Positions 15,359 to 24,921 of a stretch of 64,000 nt of DNA are shown here, piece after piece (position 1 is the stretch's first letter; the number at the start of each line of letters is the position of its first letter). A program made the translations under genes and the position numbers. The DNA is taken from contig JASGMJ010000001.1 in assembly GCA_030156535.1 (NCBI GenBank), positions 215,535-279,534 on the forward strand. Direction: 5' to 3'. Origin of the DNA: Candidatus Sumerlaeota bacterium. GTDB taxonomy: Bacteria; Sumerlaeota; Sumerlaeia; SLMS01; JAHLLQ01. A model generated the notes under the pieces. That model was not told the DNA's origin, did no database searches, and saw only the letters and a program-made list of their open reading frames with translations.

Positions 15359-18300
15359 TCATGACTTCGGTGTCAGATTTGGAGAATCGCCATCCTCGTC
15401 CTCGAACCAGATGGCGGATTCAAGGGCTTTCATGGCGTCTCGTTTGTTTACGGCCTGCTTGAGCCGGACGCGGGAACGCTGATCGGCCGGGCGTGCCTTG
15501 AGAATGCGCTCGCAGACGGCGATGCAGGGATTGATTTCGCCTTTCTGGAAAAAGTGTTCGCTGGCGGTGACGAGTTCCTCGATGGCCTCGTCCTGACTGC
15601 CGAGTTGTTCGAGGAGATCGGCGAGCTTGACGCGGACACTGGCGTTCTGGGGATTGATGCCGAGGATGTCGCGATAGTTCTGGATCACCTGTTCCAGCGC
15701 CTGACGCTCTTCCTCTTCATCCATGCTTTCCATTTCGTCGGCAAGGAAGCTGGCGGCCGTGGCGGCGTGCCCGCGAGGCGTGCCGGTTCCCGTGCCATCG
15801 GGACGGCGCTCGGGGGACTTGGCGCCTGCTGCCGGCTTGGGGAATTTCGTTTCGTGGGGGCGTTCCGTCGGAGGCGCGTCAATGCGAGGCGGAGCAACGC
15901 GCTGGCCCTTGCGGCGCGCCTGGGTCTCCGAGAGACGGTCGCGGGCCTTCTTGTTCTCCGGATCGAGCGACATCACCTTGCTGAAGAGCTTGATGCCATC
16001 GTCCACGCGGTCGGCGGCGATATAGAGATCGGCGAGGACAAGGTAGTCGTCGCACAGATCGATTTCGGTGCCAAGGCGCAGGTAGGCTTCGATGTACTTT
16101 TCGCGGGCCGGAATGCTCCAGGGATTGAGGCGAATCACCATGCTGATGTAGTGCAGGGCCTCGTTCGTGTCGCCGCGGCGTGCGAGGATATCGGAATAAT
16201 CAAGGTACTCCTGTTGGAGGTCCTTCTCCTCGCCGTATCCGAGTCGCGCCTCGAAGAGAGAGCGCCACGCGCGGTCGCAATCGGAGTCGAGCTTGATGAC
16301 CTGGCGGAATTCCTTTTCGGCAAGGTCGGCAAGCCCACGCTCCATGTAGGCATCGGCAAGCAGAAGCTGCTGCTCGACGGCTTTGGATATCGCTTCCGTG
16401 GCGGTAAGGGCTTCGACGAGTTCCCGCCGCATTTCGAGATTCTGGGGGTCGAGCTCGACAGCCATGCGCAGCACGTCGGCGCGCCTCGTGTCGTTCTTGT
16501 TCTCGCGGTAGAGCTTGAGGGCCTGCTCGATTTCAATCAGCGCCATGCCACGCGCATTGCGGGCCTTGTGAACCTGCGCCTGGGCGAGATGGAAATCGGC
16601 GTTTCCCTTTCCGATGCGCTCGACCTTTGCGAGCGCATCGCCGGCTTCGCGGAATGCCCCGAGATCGAGAAGAATCTGAACGAGTTGCTGATTCTGGGCG
16701 AGGGCGTCTTCATTTTGCTCGGCCGCGACGAGGGCGTCGATCAAGGCCGTGCGAATCTGCGGGTCTGCGGGATCGAGTTCGACGGCGGTCCTAAGACGCT
16801 CGATCGCTTCATCATGGGAGCCCCTCTCGCGAAGAAGACGGGCGAGTTCGACGAGATTGGGAATCCGGCGGCGTGGTGTTCTGGTGTCGCTGAGCGCGTC
16901 GTCGAGCGCGGTGCGTGCAATCATGTCGCCGGGAACGGTCTCGATCAGTTGCTCCAGCACGCGTGCCGCCATTTCACTGTCGCCCTGCTGGCGGTGGATT
17001 TGGGCAAGACGGGCCAGCTCTTCGCCCGCTTCCCTGGTCTTGCCGAGGCGCTGGTAAATGTTCGCGAGTGCCTGTGCGTGCCCGGGAACATTCGGTTCCA
17101 TGGCACTCAGTGCCTCGTAGACCTCCTGTGCCTTCTCGAAGGCTTCGGCTTCGCGCAGCGTTTCTCCGACTTCGAGAAGCGCCTCGCACGCCTCGGCAAT
17201 CTCACCGAGACCCTTGCACGCGGTCGCGAGGATTTCGCGTGCTTCGAGATCGCGTGGCTTGATTTCGAGTGTCTTGCGGCACCAGTGCTTGGCCTGATCG
17301 AACCGTCCGGCGCCGGCATGGAGTTCCGCAATCGCCGTGTATTCCTGGGCTGCCGCCTCGGGAATATCGTTTTCAACGAAGAGTTGGGCGATGCGCGAGC
17401 GGAACTTCTCGTTGGTGGATTCGGTCTCGTAGATCCCGCGAAGAAGGTTGCTGCTTTCCTCGATCATGCCGCGGGAAAGTTGCGTACGAACGACTGCGGT
17501 GAATTCGTCGAGTGCCTCGTCGATGCGGCCTGCACCGTACAGTTCGTGAGCGACGCGGGTACGCATGTCGAGGTCTTCGGGGACGAGCGACGCGGCGAGG
17601 CGCATGGTGGCTGCCGCCTCACCGGGATCGCCCGCGTCGCGATAGCGCTGGGCCGCATCGGCATACGCGGCCGCAGCCCCTTGCTGGTCGCCGGCAGTCT
17701 CCAGGAGACGCGCGCGTGCCAGTGCAATGTCCGTGGACTCAGGAAGAAGAGCCGTGGCCTTTTCGAGAGCACTCTGGGCAGCGGCAATGTCGCCGCCATC
17801 GCCCGCGTGGCTTGCAATCCAGAGAAACTCCTCAGCCGCGTTCTGTTTGTCTCCCTGTGTGGCAAGGAGTTCGGCTAGGAGTTCGTGGGGCCGGAAGCTT
17901 GCCGGATCGAGTTCGATTGCCTTGCGCAGGGCGGCGATTGCCTCGTGCGGGGAGTCAGATGCCAGCGATTCGCCGAGATTGGCATAATCGATCGCTGCTT
18001 CGCGGGTGTCGCCGAGTTTTTCGCGCGCCGTGGCGAGTTGCGTGCGGTTGGCAGTGCGCGAGGGATCGAGCCGCACCAGTGCTTCGAGGATACGGGTGTG
18101 TTCGCGCGGGAAGGCCTCCACACGGGGAAGGGCTTTCTCGAGTTCCTGGATGGCTTGTGTCGTCTTGCCGAGGTCTTCAAAGAGTATGGCCCGGAGTTCC
18201 AGTACTTCGACATCGGCAGTGGCGCTGGCCATGATGATGTCGGTGACGCGGAGGGCATTGGCAGATTCGCCGTCAGCGCGATAGAGCTTGGCGGACTGAA

Positions 18301-21300
18301 TGAGATGGGTGAAGGCCTCCGTTTCGTTGCCGAGCAGGAAGTAGACCCTGCCGGATGCCTCGTGGGCCTTGGGGCCAAGGGGCTGGAGCTTTTCAAGCCG
18401 AGCAAGAACTTCGCGCGCCTTGCTGGTGTCGCCCGTGTCAGCAACGGCTTCCGCAGCGTCGATGTAGACGCCAAGGGCACGAGCCTTCTTGCCATCGCGC
18501 ACGAAATAGGACGCGAGAAGAAGACGCGCTTCGATATTCGTGGGATCTGCCTGGACAATCCCCTCGCAAACGGAGATCGCATCGGCGAATGCACCGGCCT
18601 TCTCGAAGACCGAGGCAAGACGGAGCGAACATGCTGTGACGAGATCACTGCGCTCTTCCGCGAGAGCGAGGGCTATTTGCTCGCGAAGAAGAACGGGACT
18701 TTCGGGATCGAGCTCGAGTGCCTTCTCGTAGTAGTCGATCGCCGTCTTGTTGTCCTTGCGTGCAATAGCACTCTTGGCCAGCAGGGCGAACTCATCGCGG
18801 GCAGCGCTGATTTCGCCTTCATCGCACAACATGGTGGCAAGGCGCTGGCGAATGTCCTCGGCCTCGGGATCAAGTTCGAGAAGCTGGCGGAGTACCTCGA
18901 TGAGCTCGCGCGCGGTGTGGTCGCCGTCATCAAGGGCAAGAAGCTCGCGCAGATACTTGACGGCGTCCGGCTTGCGGCTCTCGTCGTGGGCGATCAGGCT
19001 CGCAAGTGCTTGGCGTGCCTCGCGATTATCGCTGTCGATGTCGAGAAGTTCCTTCCAGGTGGCTTCGGCTTCGGCCTCCTGGTCTTCTTCGGTCTGCCGC
19101 CTTGCGATGCGCGCGAGGGTCTGGACGGCGTCGCGGTCCTTCGCGGCGGCAAGCTGGGCACGGACGAGTTCGCGCAGCAGCACGATGCTGCCACTGAAGC
19201 GGGCGATTCCCCATTCGAGCAGTTCGAGAGCGCAGTCGGGGTCGGGCTTCTGAAGCTGGGCGGTAGCGGCCTGATGAATCGTTTCAATGGCCTCTTCGCT
19301 CTGGCTTCTGGAGGCGAGAAGTTCGGCGATGGCGACCTGATGGTCCACGGAAAGGGGGACGAGTTGAGCGGCGCGGGCGCAAAGCTCGCGGCCCTTGGCG
19401 GCGTCGTTGCGCTCGAAGCTGCGGCGGGCAAGAGCAAGCGCCTGCTGGGCTGCGGATTCGCGGGCTCCAATGGCGAGGAGGAAGTCGAGGTACTCGCTGC
19501 CGATCCCGATGTCATCGGGGGCAAGCTGAAGAAGGCGGTCGTAGATCGGTTTTGCTTCGAGGGGGTCGGAGCCGTTGGCAATGATGCGGGCAACGCGGGC
19601 GTATTCACGTCCGGCCTCTTCGGTCATGCCGAGTTGTTCGAGGACTTCGGCGTGCGCAAACCCGATGTCGATGTTGTCAGGGACGAGTTGGCTGGCGCGT
19701 TCGAGATAAGTGCGTGCCTCGTCGAGGTCCTCCGTTTCGAGAGCTTCCTTGGCGAGCTTCAGGAGCTCCGTGCCACCCTTGGATGGCTGGCCGTTCCGGT
19801 TGTGGAGTTCGACGAGCAGCAGGCGTGCCCGCTTGTCATTGGCGTCGAGGGAGGCGAGATGACGGAGCAGGCGCTCGGCAGCCGGAAACGCCTCCAGCTC
19901 GATGCGGGCTTCGGCGATCAACAGCCCGTGGGTGATGGCATCCGCGGGACGCCCGAGGGCCTCGCAAAGCTCGGCAAGGCGCGTGCGAAGTTCCGTGTCG
20001 GAAGGATCAAGTTCGAGCCCGAACTCGCAGATGGAGGCTCTGAGCGTTTGCTCGGCATCGTTGGTGCGCATGTCGAGGAACGCGCGCACCCCTTCGATGG
20101 CGCGCTGCTTGTGCTCGTGATTGGCCAGCAGGCGATAGAGATTCCGCAGGAACTCCCACTCCGCGATGCGCTCGCAACGTTCCACGAGCTCAAGGGCGCG
20201 CGTTGGCTGCTTGGCGAGAAGCTGCCCCTCGACGCACGTGTGAAACTCTTCGAGCGCGTTGGCAGTCTGCCCGGCGGCTTCGAGCATCAGGGCGCGCTTC
20301 TCACGCAAGTCGAGCCGGCCGGGTTCGAGGACAAGCGCGCGCTGAAGTGACTCAGCGGCCCGGCGGTGGTCCTTCGCCTCTTGGAGACGCAGGGCGAGCT
20401 TGATCCAGAGGTCAAGGGCGGCAGCGGTATCGCCCCTCCCAATCAGGAGTTCGGAAATCCTCCCGGCAATCGCCATGTCGCTGGGCATCAATTCATGGAG
20501 CTTGCGCAGCTCGGCGAGACAGTCGTCGATGCGGTCCTTTTCCTGATACCATTCCGCGAGGCCGAGAACTTCCTCGCGCAGTTTGACGTTCTGGCCCGTG
20601 CGGGTGAAGAGAGCGACAAGCGCCTGGCGGGGTTTCTCGTTGTCGTCGCGGAGTTCAGCCACTTTGCGATAGCTGATCTCGGCGTTGATGGTGTCGCCGG
20701 CTTCTTCGGCCAGCGTCGCCGCCTGCTCGTAGTGATCCGCCGCAGCGAGAACGTCGCCCTTTTTCTCGAGTGCTTCCGCGAGTTTCATGCGGATGGAAGC
20801 GTCGGTGGGGTCGAGTTCGAGCGCCCGGTTTGCTGCCCGCAGAAAGATGGCTGGGTTGTCATCTTCGGTGCGTTTCACAACAACCCGATAAGCCTCGAGT
20901 GCCTCGCTCTTCTTCCCTTCGCGATGGCAAAGATCGGCGTAAAGAAGCCGGGCGGGAACGTCTTTGGGACGCTCCTCGACGAGTGGGAGAAGCACCTTGG
21001 AATCGAGTTCGATGGAGGCGTCCTCGGGGAGGGCCTCGGCCATGGCGTCGAGTTCGTGAAGCGCCTCGGCGGTCTTGCCCAGCGCGAGGAAGGCGCGAAG
21101 CCGCAGAACCTGAAGAGGAGCATGGGAAGGATCCGCCTGGAGGCCACGGCGGCAAAACTCCAGTGCCTGTTCGGGGTCCTTGCGGTCGAGCCACGCGGCT
21201 GCCGCATCGTGCCATGTGCTGATGGCGTCCTGGACGCGGTCGGCCTGGAGATAGCAATCGGCGATCAGATTTCGGAGCGATTCGTCGGCAGGGGAGAGCT

Positions 21301-22687
21301 CGAGCAGGCGCGCGATGAGAGCGAGAGCTTCGTCTTCCTCTTTTCTTATCAGGAAGCAGCGCAGTGCTTCGAGGAATTCCGGAGAGGCCATGGCCACATC
21401 GCCTGTGGCAAGCAGGGCGTCGGCGACAAAGAGATGATGGGCGGGATTATCCGGTTCGAGTTCGCGGGCTTTTGCCGCTTCTTCGATCGCCTGATCTTCG
21501 AGTCCGCTTTCAAGAAGCGACCTGGCGATGGCGAGGCGCTCGGTGGCTTCCTCGCGACGCATTCCCTGGCGGGCAAAGAGCGACGCCAGGCCCTCATGCG
21601 CGGAGACGCTGCCCGCGTCGGATTCGAGAATGCGGCGGAAGTAGGTTTCGGCTTCGGCAAACTTGCCCTGTGCGGCCAACTCCGTCCCGATGGCGGCGAG
21701 GAGGGAACCCGCGTCCACGGAGCGCCCGGCCTTCTCGTACAGAGCCGCGAGTGCTTCGCGCCGGGCGATGTCGCCCGGATGAAGACGGACCAGCGTTTCG
21801 TGGATTTCAATGCTGAGTTCGGGGTCCTCGTCCCCCGCGATTTCGGCCGCTTTTTCGTACTCGGTGAGAGCCGCCTTTGTCTGGCGGGCTGCCTCCAGTG
21901 CCCGGGCATGGCGCAGGCGCAGGCGATAGTCGGCTTCGATGGCCTCCTTGAGGCGCTCGAAGAGGGGCACATTGAGGGCGGGTTGGTCGCGCTTCTCGCG
22001 CAGCTCGATGACCTTCAAGAGACATTCCTGCTGCTGGGCGGCGTCTTCGACGGCGTCGGCCAGTTCCAGCAGTGCCTGCTCATTGTCCGGATCGGCGCGC
22101 AAGGCCTCCTCGCGGAGAATGCGTTCGGCTTCGGAGCGGTCGTCCTTCTTGCGTGCGAGGCGGGCTGCGGCGGTGAAGTGCCCTGCTGCCTCGGCGGCAT
22201 TGCCTCCCTCTTCGGCAAGGCGCCCGCTGAGCAGAGCGACGGAGACGCTCTCGGGGTCGAGTTCGGCGGCGCGTCCGATGGATTCGCGGGCGGCCGCAAG
22301 ATCGCCTTCTTCGAGGGCTTGGCGGGCATTGTCGAGATGCTCGCCCGTCGCGCGGCCACGCATCCCCTCGTCAACCTCCAGGCCGCACAGGCGCGCCGCC
22401 TCGAAGGCCGCGTCCAGGCCTTGCAGGCCCAGGTGCAGTCCCACCAGTTCGACGAGGGTGATCTCGCGGCTGGCTTCGCAGGACGCCACCATGCACTTGC
22501 AGGTGTTCTTCTTGGGCTGCACGAGCAGCGTCGAGAAGCGGTCGTCCTTGTGGATCATGCATGGCGTCTTCAGCGTTCCGCCCAGGACCACCATTTTGTC
22601 CGTGCGGAACCCGATCGCCTCGATGAGGCGGCGAGCATCAAGTTGCTGATTTATTGCCTGAACAGGATCTTTTTCTTCGGCTGTCAT
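15359..22687 (-). CDS. Giant TPR protein with N-terminal primase-like zinc finger
   Basis: A 2442-residue soluble protein, among the longest in the window, with no signal peptide or membrane segment. Residues 20-105 resemble the CHC2 zinc finger of DnaG primase: C43-x2-H46, a strand with DDRFSTLLV, then C63, C65 and C70, followed by ITLVELVGLHLG and DAAFEAARLCGL, which match the helices after the primase finger. From about 110 to 2260 it is almost continuous 34-residue tetratricopeptide repeats with recurring A-x-x-E-x-A and L-x-P-D/E-D-x-x-x-R motifs; dividing length by 34 gives about sixty repeats. A charged low-complexity linker (about 2270-2340) precedes a last TPR pair. TPR superhelices are protein-binding scaffolds; a nucleic-acid role for the finger is inference. 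No primase TOPRIM domain is present. The glycosidase-fold gene follows 32 bp downstream. Confidence 0.88.
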   Translation of the reverse strand: MTAEEKDPVQAINQQLDARRLIEAIGFRTDKMVVLGGTLKTPCMIHKDDRFSTLLVQPKKNTCKCMVASCEASREITLVELVGLHLGLQGLDAAFEAARLCGLEVDEGMRGRATGEHLDNARQALEEGDLAAARESIGRAAELDPESVSVALLSGRLAEEGGNAAEAAGHFTAAARLARKKDDRSEAERILREEALRADPDNEQALLELADAVEDAAQQQECLLKVIELREKRDQPALNVPLFERLKEAIEADYRLRLRHARALEAARQTKAALTEYEKAAEIAGDEDPELSIEIHETLVRLHPGDIARREALAALYEKAGRSVDAGSLLAAIGTELAAQGKFAEAETYFRRILESDAGSVSAHEGLASLFARQGMRREEATERLAIARSLLESGLEDQAIEEAAKARELEPDNPAHHLFVADALLATGDVAMASPEFLEALRCFLIRKEEDEALALIARLLELSPADESLRNLIADCYLQADRVQDAISTWHDAAAAWLDRKDPEQALEFCRRGLQADPSHAPLQVLRLRAFLALGKTAEALHELDAMAEALPEDASIELDSKVLLPLVEERPKDVPARLLYADLCHREGKKSEALEAYRVVVKRTEDDNPAIFLRAANRALELDPTDASIRMKLAEALEKKGDVLAAADHYEQAATLAEEAGDTINAEISYRKVAELRDDNEKPRQALVALFTRTGQNVKLREEVLGLAEWYQEKDRIDDCLAELRKLHELMPSDMAIAGRISELLIGRGDTAAALDLWIKLALRLQEAKDHRRAAESLQRALVLEPGRLDLREKRALMLEAAGQTANALEEFHTCVEGQLLAKQPTRALELVERCERIAEWEFLRNLYRLLANHEHKQRAIEGVRAFLDMRTNDAEQTLRASICEFGLELDPSDTELRTRLAELCEALGRPADAITHGLLIAEARIELEAFPAAERLLRHLASLDANDKRARLLLVELHNRNGQPSKGGTELLKLAKEALETEDLDEARTYLERASQLVPDNIDIGFAHAEVLEQLGMTEEAGREYARVARIIANGSDPLEAKPIYDRLLQLAPDDIGIGSEYLDFLLAIGARESAAQQALALARRSFERNDAAKGRELCARAAQLVPLSVDHQVAIAELLASRSQSEEAIETIHQAATAQLQKPDPDCALELLEWGIARFSGSIVLLRELVRAQLAAAKDRDAVQTLARIARRQTEEDQEAEAEATWKELLDIDSDNREARQALASLIAHDESRKPDAVKYLRELLALDDGDHTARELIEVLRQLLELDPEAEDIRQRLATMLCDEGEISAARDEFALLAKSAIARKDNKTAIDYYEKALELDPESPVLLREQIALALAEERSDLVTACSLRLASVFEKAGAFADAISVCEGIVQADPTNIEARLLLASYFVRDGKKARALGVYIDAAEAVADTGDTSKAREVLARLEKLQPLGPKAHEASGRVYFLLGNETEAFTHLIQSAKLYRADGESANALRVTDIIMASATADVEVLELRAILFEDLGKTTQAIQELEKALPRVEAFPREHTRILEALVRLDPSRTANRTQLATAREKLGDTREAAIDYANLGESLASDSPHEAIAALRKAIELDPASFRPHELLAELLATQGDKQNAAEEFLWIASHAGDGGDIAAAQSALEKATALLPESTDIALARARLLETAGDQQGAAAAYADAAQRYRDAGDPGEAAATMRLAASLVPEDLDMRTRVAHELYGAGRIDEALDEFTAVVRTQLSRGMIEESSNLLRGIYETESTNEKFRSRIAQLFVENDIPEAAAQEYTAIAELHAGAGRFDQAKHWCRKTLEIKPRDLEAREILATACKGLGEIAEACEALLEVGETLREAEAFEKAQEVYEALSAMEPNVPGHAQALANIYQRLGKTREAGEELARLAQIHRQQGDSEMAARVLEQLIETVPGDMIARTALDDALSDTRTPRRRIPNLVELARLLRERGSHDEAIERLRTAVELDPADPQIRTALIDALVAAEQNEDALAQNQQLVQILLDLGAFREAGDALAKVERIGKGNADFHLAQAQVHKARNARGMALIEIEQALKLYRENKNDTRRADVLRMAVELDPQNLEMRRELVEALTATEAISKAVEQQLLLADAYMERGLADLAEKEFRQVIKLDSDCDRAWRSLFEARLGYGEEKDLQQEYLDYSDILARRGDTNEALHYISMVIRLNPWSIPAREKYIEAYLRLGTEIDLCDDYLVLADLYIAADRVDDGIKLFSKVMSLDPENKKARDRLSETQARRKGQRVAPPRIDAPPTERPHETKFPKPAAGAKSPERRPDGTGTGTPRGHAATAASFLADEMESMDEEEERQALEQVIQNYRDILGINPQNASVRVKLADLLEQLGSQDEAIEELVTASEHFFQKGEINPCIAVCERILKARPADQRSRVRLKQAVNKRDAMKALESAIWFEDEDGDSPNLTPKS

Positions 22688-22964
22688 CCGGTATCGTTCC
22701 GGGCTATGGGTACGTTATCGTATATCAGGGGAGGGCATATAATAACTTACTGTCTATGCAGGAGGATTCTCCCGCAATGCATCTGCTGAAACACATCACG
22801 GGGGGGCAATCGGACGCGAGTGATTTCTTGCGAATCCTCGGAGTTTCGAACGGGGCAAATAAAAGATACAGTTCCAACTTTCGACACTACAAAGAGTTGA
22901 TATCAGGGTATATGATTGATGTTTTTCAAAGCGTTGCTTTAGCGCTGGGCGCCATGGGCGTGGC
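22688..22964. other. Intergenic region upstream of the giant TPR gene
   Basis: 277 bp, clearly A/T-richer than the flanking genes, between the lipoprotein stop at 22965 and the TPR start at 22687, both on the minus strand. It should hold the terminator of the upstream operon and the promoter of the TPR gene. A short hairpin just after the lipoprotein stop and a TATTAT-like box around 22739-22744 are visible, but neither is strong. No gene seen. Confidence 0.45.
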
Positions 22965-24920
22965 TTACTTCCGGCCTTCCTCTTCGCGCAGCCGGTCGCG
23001 CCGGTCCATGTTGCCGAAGCGGTTGAGCCCTTCCCACTGCTCGGCCGTCTTGAACGAGAAGGAGTAGGGGATGTTCGTGATGCGGTCGCCGGTCAGAGTC
23101 TTGACGCGGCCGCGGATGGTGATCGTGTATTCCTCGTCGGCCTCGAAGACGCCGCTGATATTCAGGTGCCCCCAGCCGGTTTTTCCATCGGTGCCAAAGT
23201 AAACGTTGGGGTTGAGTGCCAGCGCCGGACGGATGCTCACGTCGCGCGGCTCGAAGCCCTCGCCGTCCACCGGGGCATTGAAGAAGACGCGAACGGGGCT
23301 TGTGGTGTGCGGGAAGACACTCGTGTCTCCGTCCTCGGGCCAGGTTCGGACGATCTTGGCTTCTCCTGTCGTCAGGTTCATGGAGAAGGGTTCTTTGAGC
23401 GCAACGCCTTCGGCGCTTCGAGCCTTGGTGCTCAGGCGGATCGTGTACTTCGTGCCATAGCGCAACGGCGTGCCCGAGCGCGTGTAGCCCGCGAGGCGGA
23501 TCTCGAAGCGGTCATCTGAGGGAGTGGAAGCAGAGTATTCGACGTCGGGGGCGATGGCCAGGGCATCGAGCAGGGAGGCCCGGTCCATCTTGGTGCTGAA
23601 GATGATCAGGACCCTGGTTGGGTCCTCGATGCTGATGTCGCTGGCTCCACTGGCCGGGCGTGTGGCGACGATGCGCGGGGCCTCGATGGCGAGCTTGAGT
23701 TCGATGGGCGGCGCGACGGTTTGTTGCTCGGCGGCCACGGTGATGCCCTTTTCGATGACGGGTTCGTAGCCCGTGCGGCTTGCCGTGAGTTCGTAGGTGC
23801 CGGGGGGAACATCTTCCAGGGCGAAGAAACCCTCGTCGTCTGTGGTGGCGAGGAAGTTTGTGCCGCTGAGGGCCACGGTGATGCCGGAATTTCCACCGCC
23901 CTTGGAGTCTTCGAGGGTAGCCTGCCCGATCACAGACCCCACGAGCGCGCCCTCGGGAATCTCAGCGCGCAGAGTCAGCGAAACCTCCGCGATGTCCAGG
24001 GCTCCGAGGTCCACCCGGTAGGCGCGGTCGAGGGTGTAGCCTTCAGCAGTGGCAACGACCGTAAAGACATCGGGTTGCAAGTTGGAGAACTCGAAAATTC
24101 CCGTTCCGTCGGGGCGTGTGCTGAACGTCGTTCCTTCGAGAGAGACAAGCACCGAGTTGTAGTCCGTGACGGCCTCGCCCTCGGGGCCGAACAGCGTCAC
24201 CGTGCCCAGGATCGTGCGGCCCAGGACCGTGCCGGGGTCGCGGGGTGCCAGCAGCACTTCGGCGAGATCGGTTGTCTGGCCCGCGAAAATTTCGACAGGG
24301 CGCTCCTCGTCCAGATAGCCCGGCTTGCGAAAGCGCAGCGAGTAGCGCCCCTGGGGGACGTTGAGCAGCAGGAAGGAGCCGGATTGATCGCTGACGGTGC
24401 GGAAAGACGTGCCGACAAGGTCGATCACGATGCCGCCGGCATCGAGCGGGTTGTAGGGATTGATGCGCCCTTGGAGCGTGCCGAGTCCGGCTCTCTCCAG
24501 AGGCGATTTGACGGCGGCGATGAAACCGCCGGGCTTCATGGTGAACTCGCCCAGATCAAGGAATGGCTGTTCGCGTTGAAGGTCCTCCGGAGCCACGATC
24601 ACATCGCCGAGCTCCAGCGTTTCGAGGTCGGCACGCAGCGCACGCAGAATGTAGGCGCGGTCGTCCAGTTCCGAGAGTTCAAAGAACCCCGTGCGGTCGG
24701 TCACGGCCAGATGCGAGGTGCCCTCCGCATAGACAATGATCCCACCGGGATCGTTGCCGTTTTCCAGTGTGATCGTGCCGGTGACACTCGCTTTGGGAAC
24801 GGGCACGTACTGCACGATCTCCCGGGCAGGCGTTTGCTGCGGTTGTTGCCGATCGCAGGCAGTCAGACCCAGCAGTACGGCAAGGAGAACAGGGACGAGT
24901 TGGAAGAGGCGTGAAGTCAT
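22965..24920 (-). CDS. Lipoprotein with carboxypeptidase-regulatory-like and Big_5-type Ig domains
   Basis: A 651-residue probable exported lipoprotein: basic N-terminus, hydrophobic stretch and lipobox LTAC with Cys22, followed by a Gln-rich spacer. Then come at least four CarboxypepD_reg-like beta domains, each with the pattern of a G-x-V/I start, a TDxxGxF turn and an LxPGxY/x end (for example TTDDEGFFALEDVPPGTYEL). Two SbsA-type Ig-like (Big_5) domains follow, marked by P-x-x-G-A-S-D-I and F-S-x-x-M/P-V-D segments. No enzyme domain is visible, so a surface structural or adhesion role is likely. The ATG at 24920 begins one base after the stop of the upstream DUF1343 gene with no clear Shine-Dalgarno, which implies translational coupling. 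It is last in the operon that starts at the C25 protease. Confidence 0.82.
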   Translation of the reverse strand: MTSRLFQLVPVLLAVLLGLTACDRQQPQQTPAREIVQYVPVPKASVTGTITLENGNDPGGIIVYAEGTSHLAVTDRTGFFELSELDDRAYILRALRADLETLELGDVIVAPEDLQREQPFLDLGEFTMKPGGFIAAVKSPLERAGLGTLQGRINPYNPLDAGGIVIDLVGTSFRTVSDQSGSFLLLNVPQGRYSLRFRKPGYLDEERPVEIFAGQTTDLAEVLLAPRDPGTVLGRTILGTVTLFGPEGEAVTDYNSVLVSLEGTTFSTRPDGTGIFEFSNLQPDVFTVVATAEGYTLDRAYRVDLGALDIAEVSLTLRAEIPEGALVGSVIGQATLEDSKGGGNSGITVALSGTNFLATTDDEGFFALEDVPPGTYELTASRTGYEPVIEKGITVAAEQQTVAPPIELKLAIEAPRIVATRPASGASDISIEDPTRVLIIFSTKMDRASLLDALAIAPDVEYSASTPSDDRFEIRLAGYTRSGTPLRYGTKYTIRLSTKARSAEGVALKEPFSMNLTTGEAKIVRTWPEDGDTSVFPHTTSPVRVFFNAPVDGEGFEPRDVSIRPALALNPNVYFGTDGKTGWGHLNISGVFEADEEYTITIRGRVKTLTGDRITNIPYSFSFKTAEQWEGLNRFGNMDRRDRLREEEGRK

Positions 24921-24921
24921 G

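Noticed and set aside
15554..22789. Three long plus-strand open frames (15554-17878, 17885-20350, 20366-22789) over the giant TPR gene
   Set aside because: They are antisense shadows: the minus strand encodes regular 34-residue TPRs with coherent motifs, while the plus translations have no domain or repeat logic and no good start sites.
22654..23067. 137-residue plus-strand frame spanning the TPR upstream region
   Set aside because: Overlaps two minus-strand genes at both ends, with Arg/Ser-rich shadow sequence at the C-terminus.
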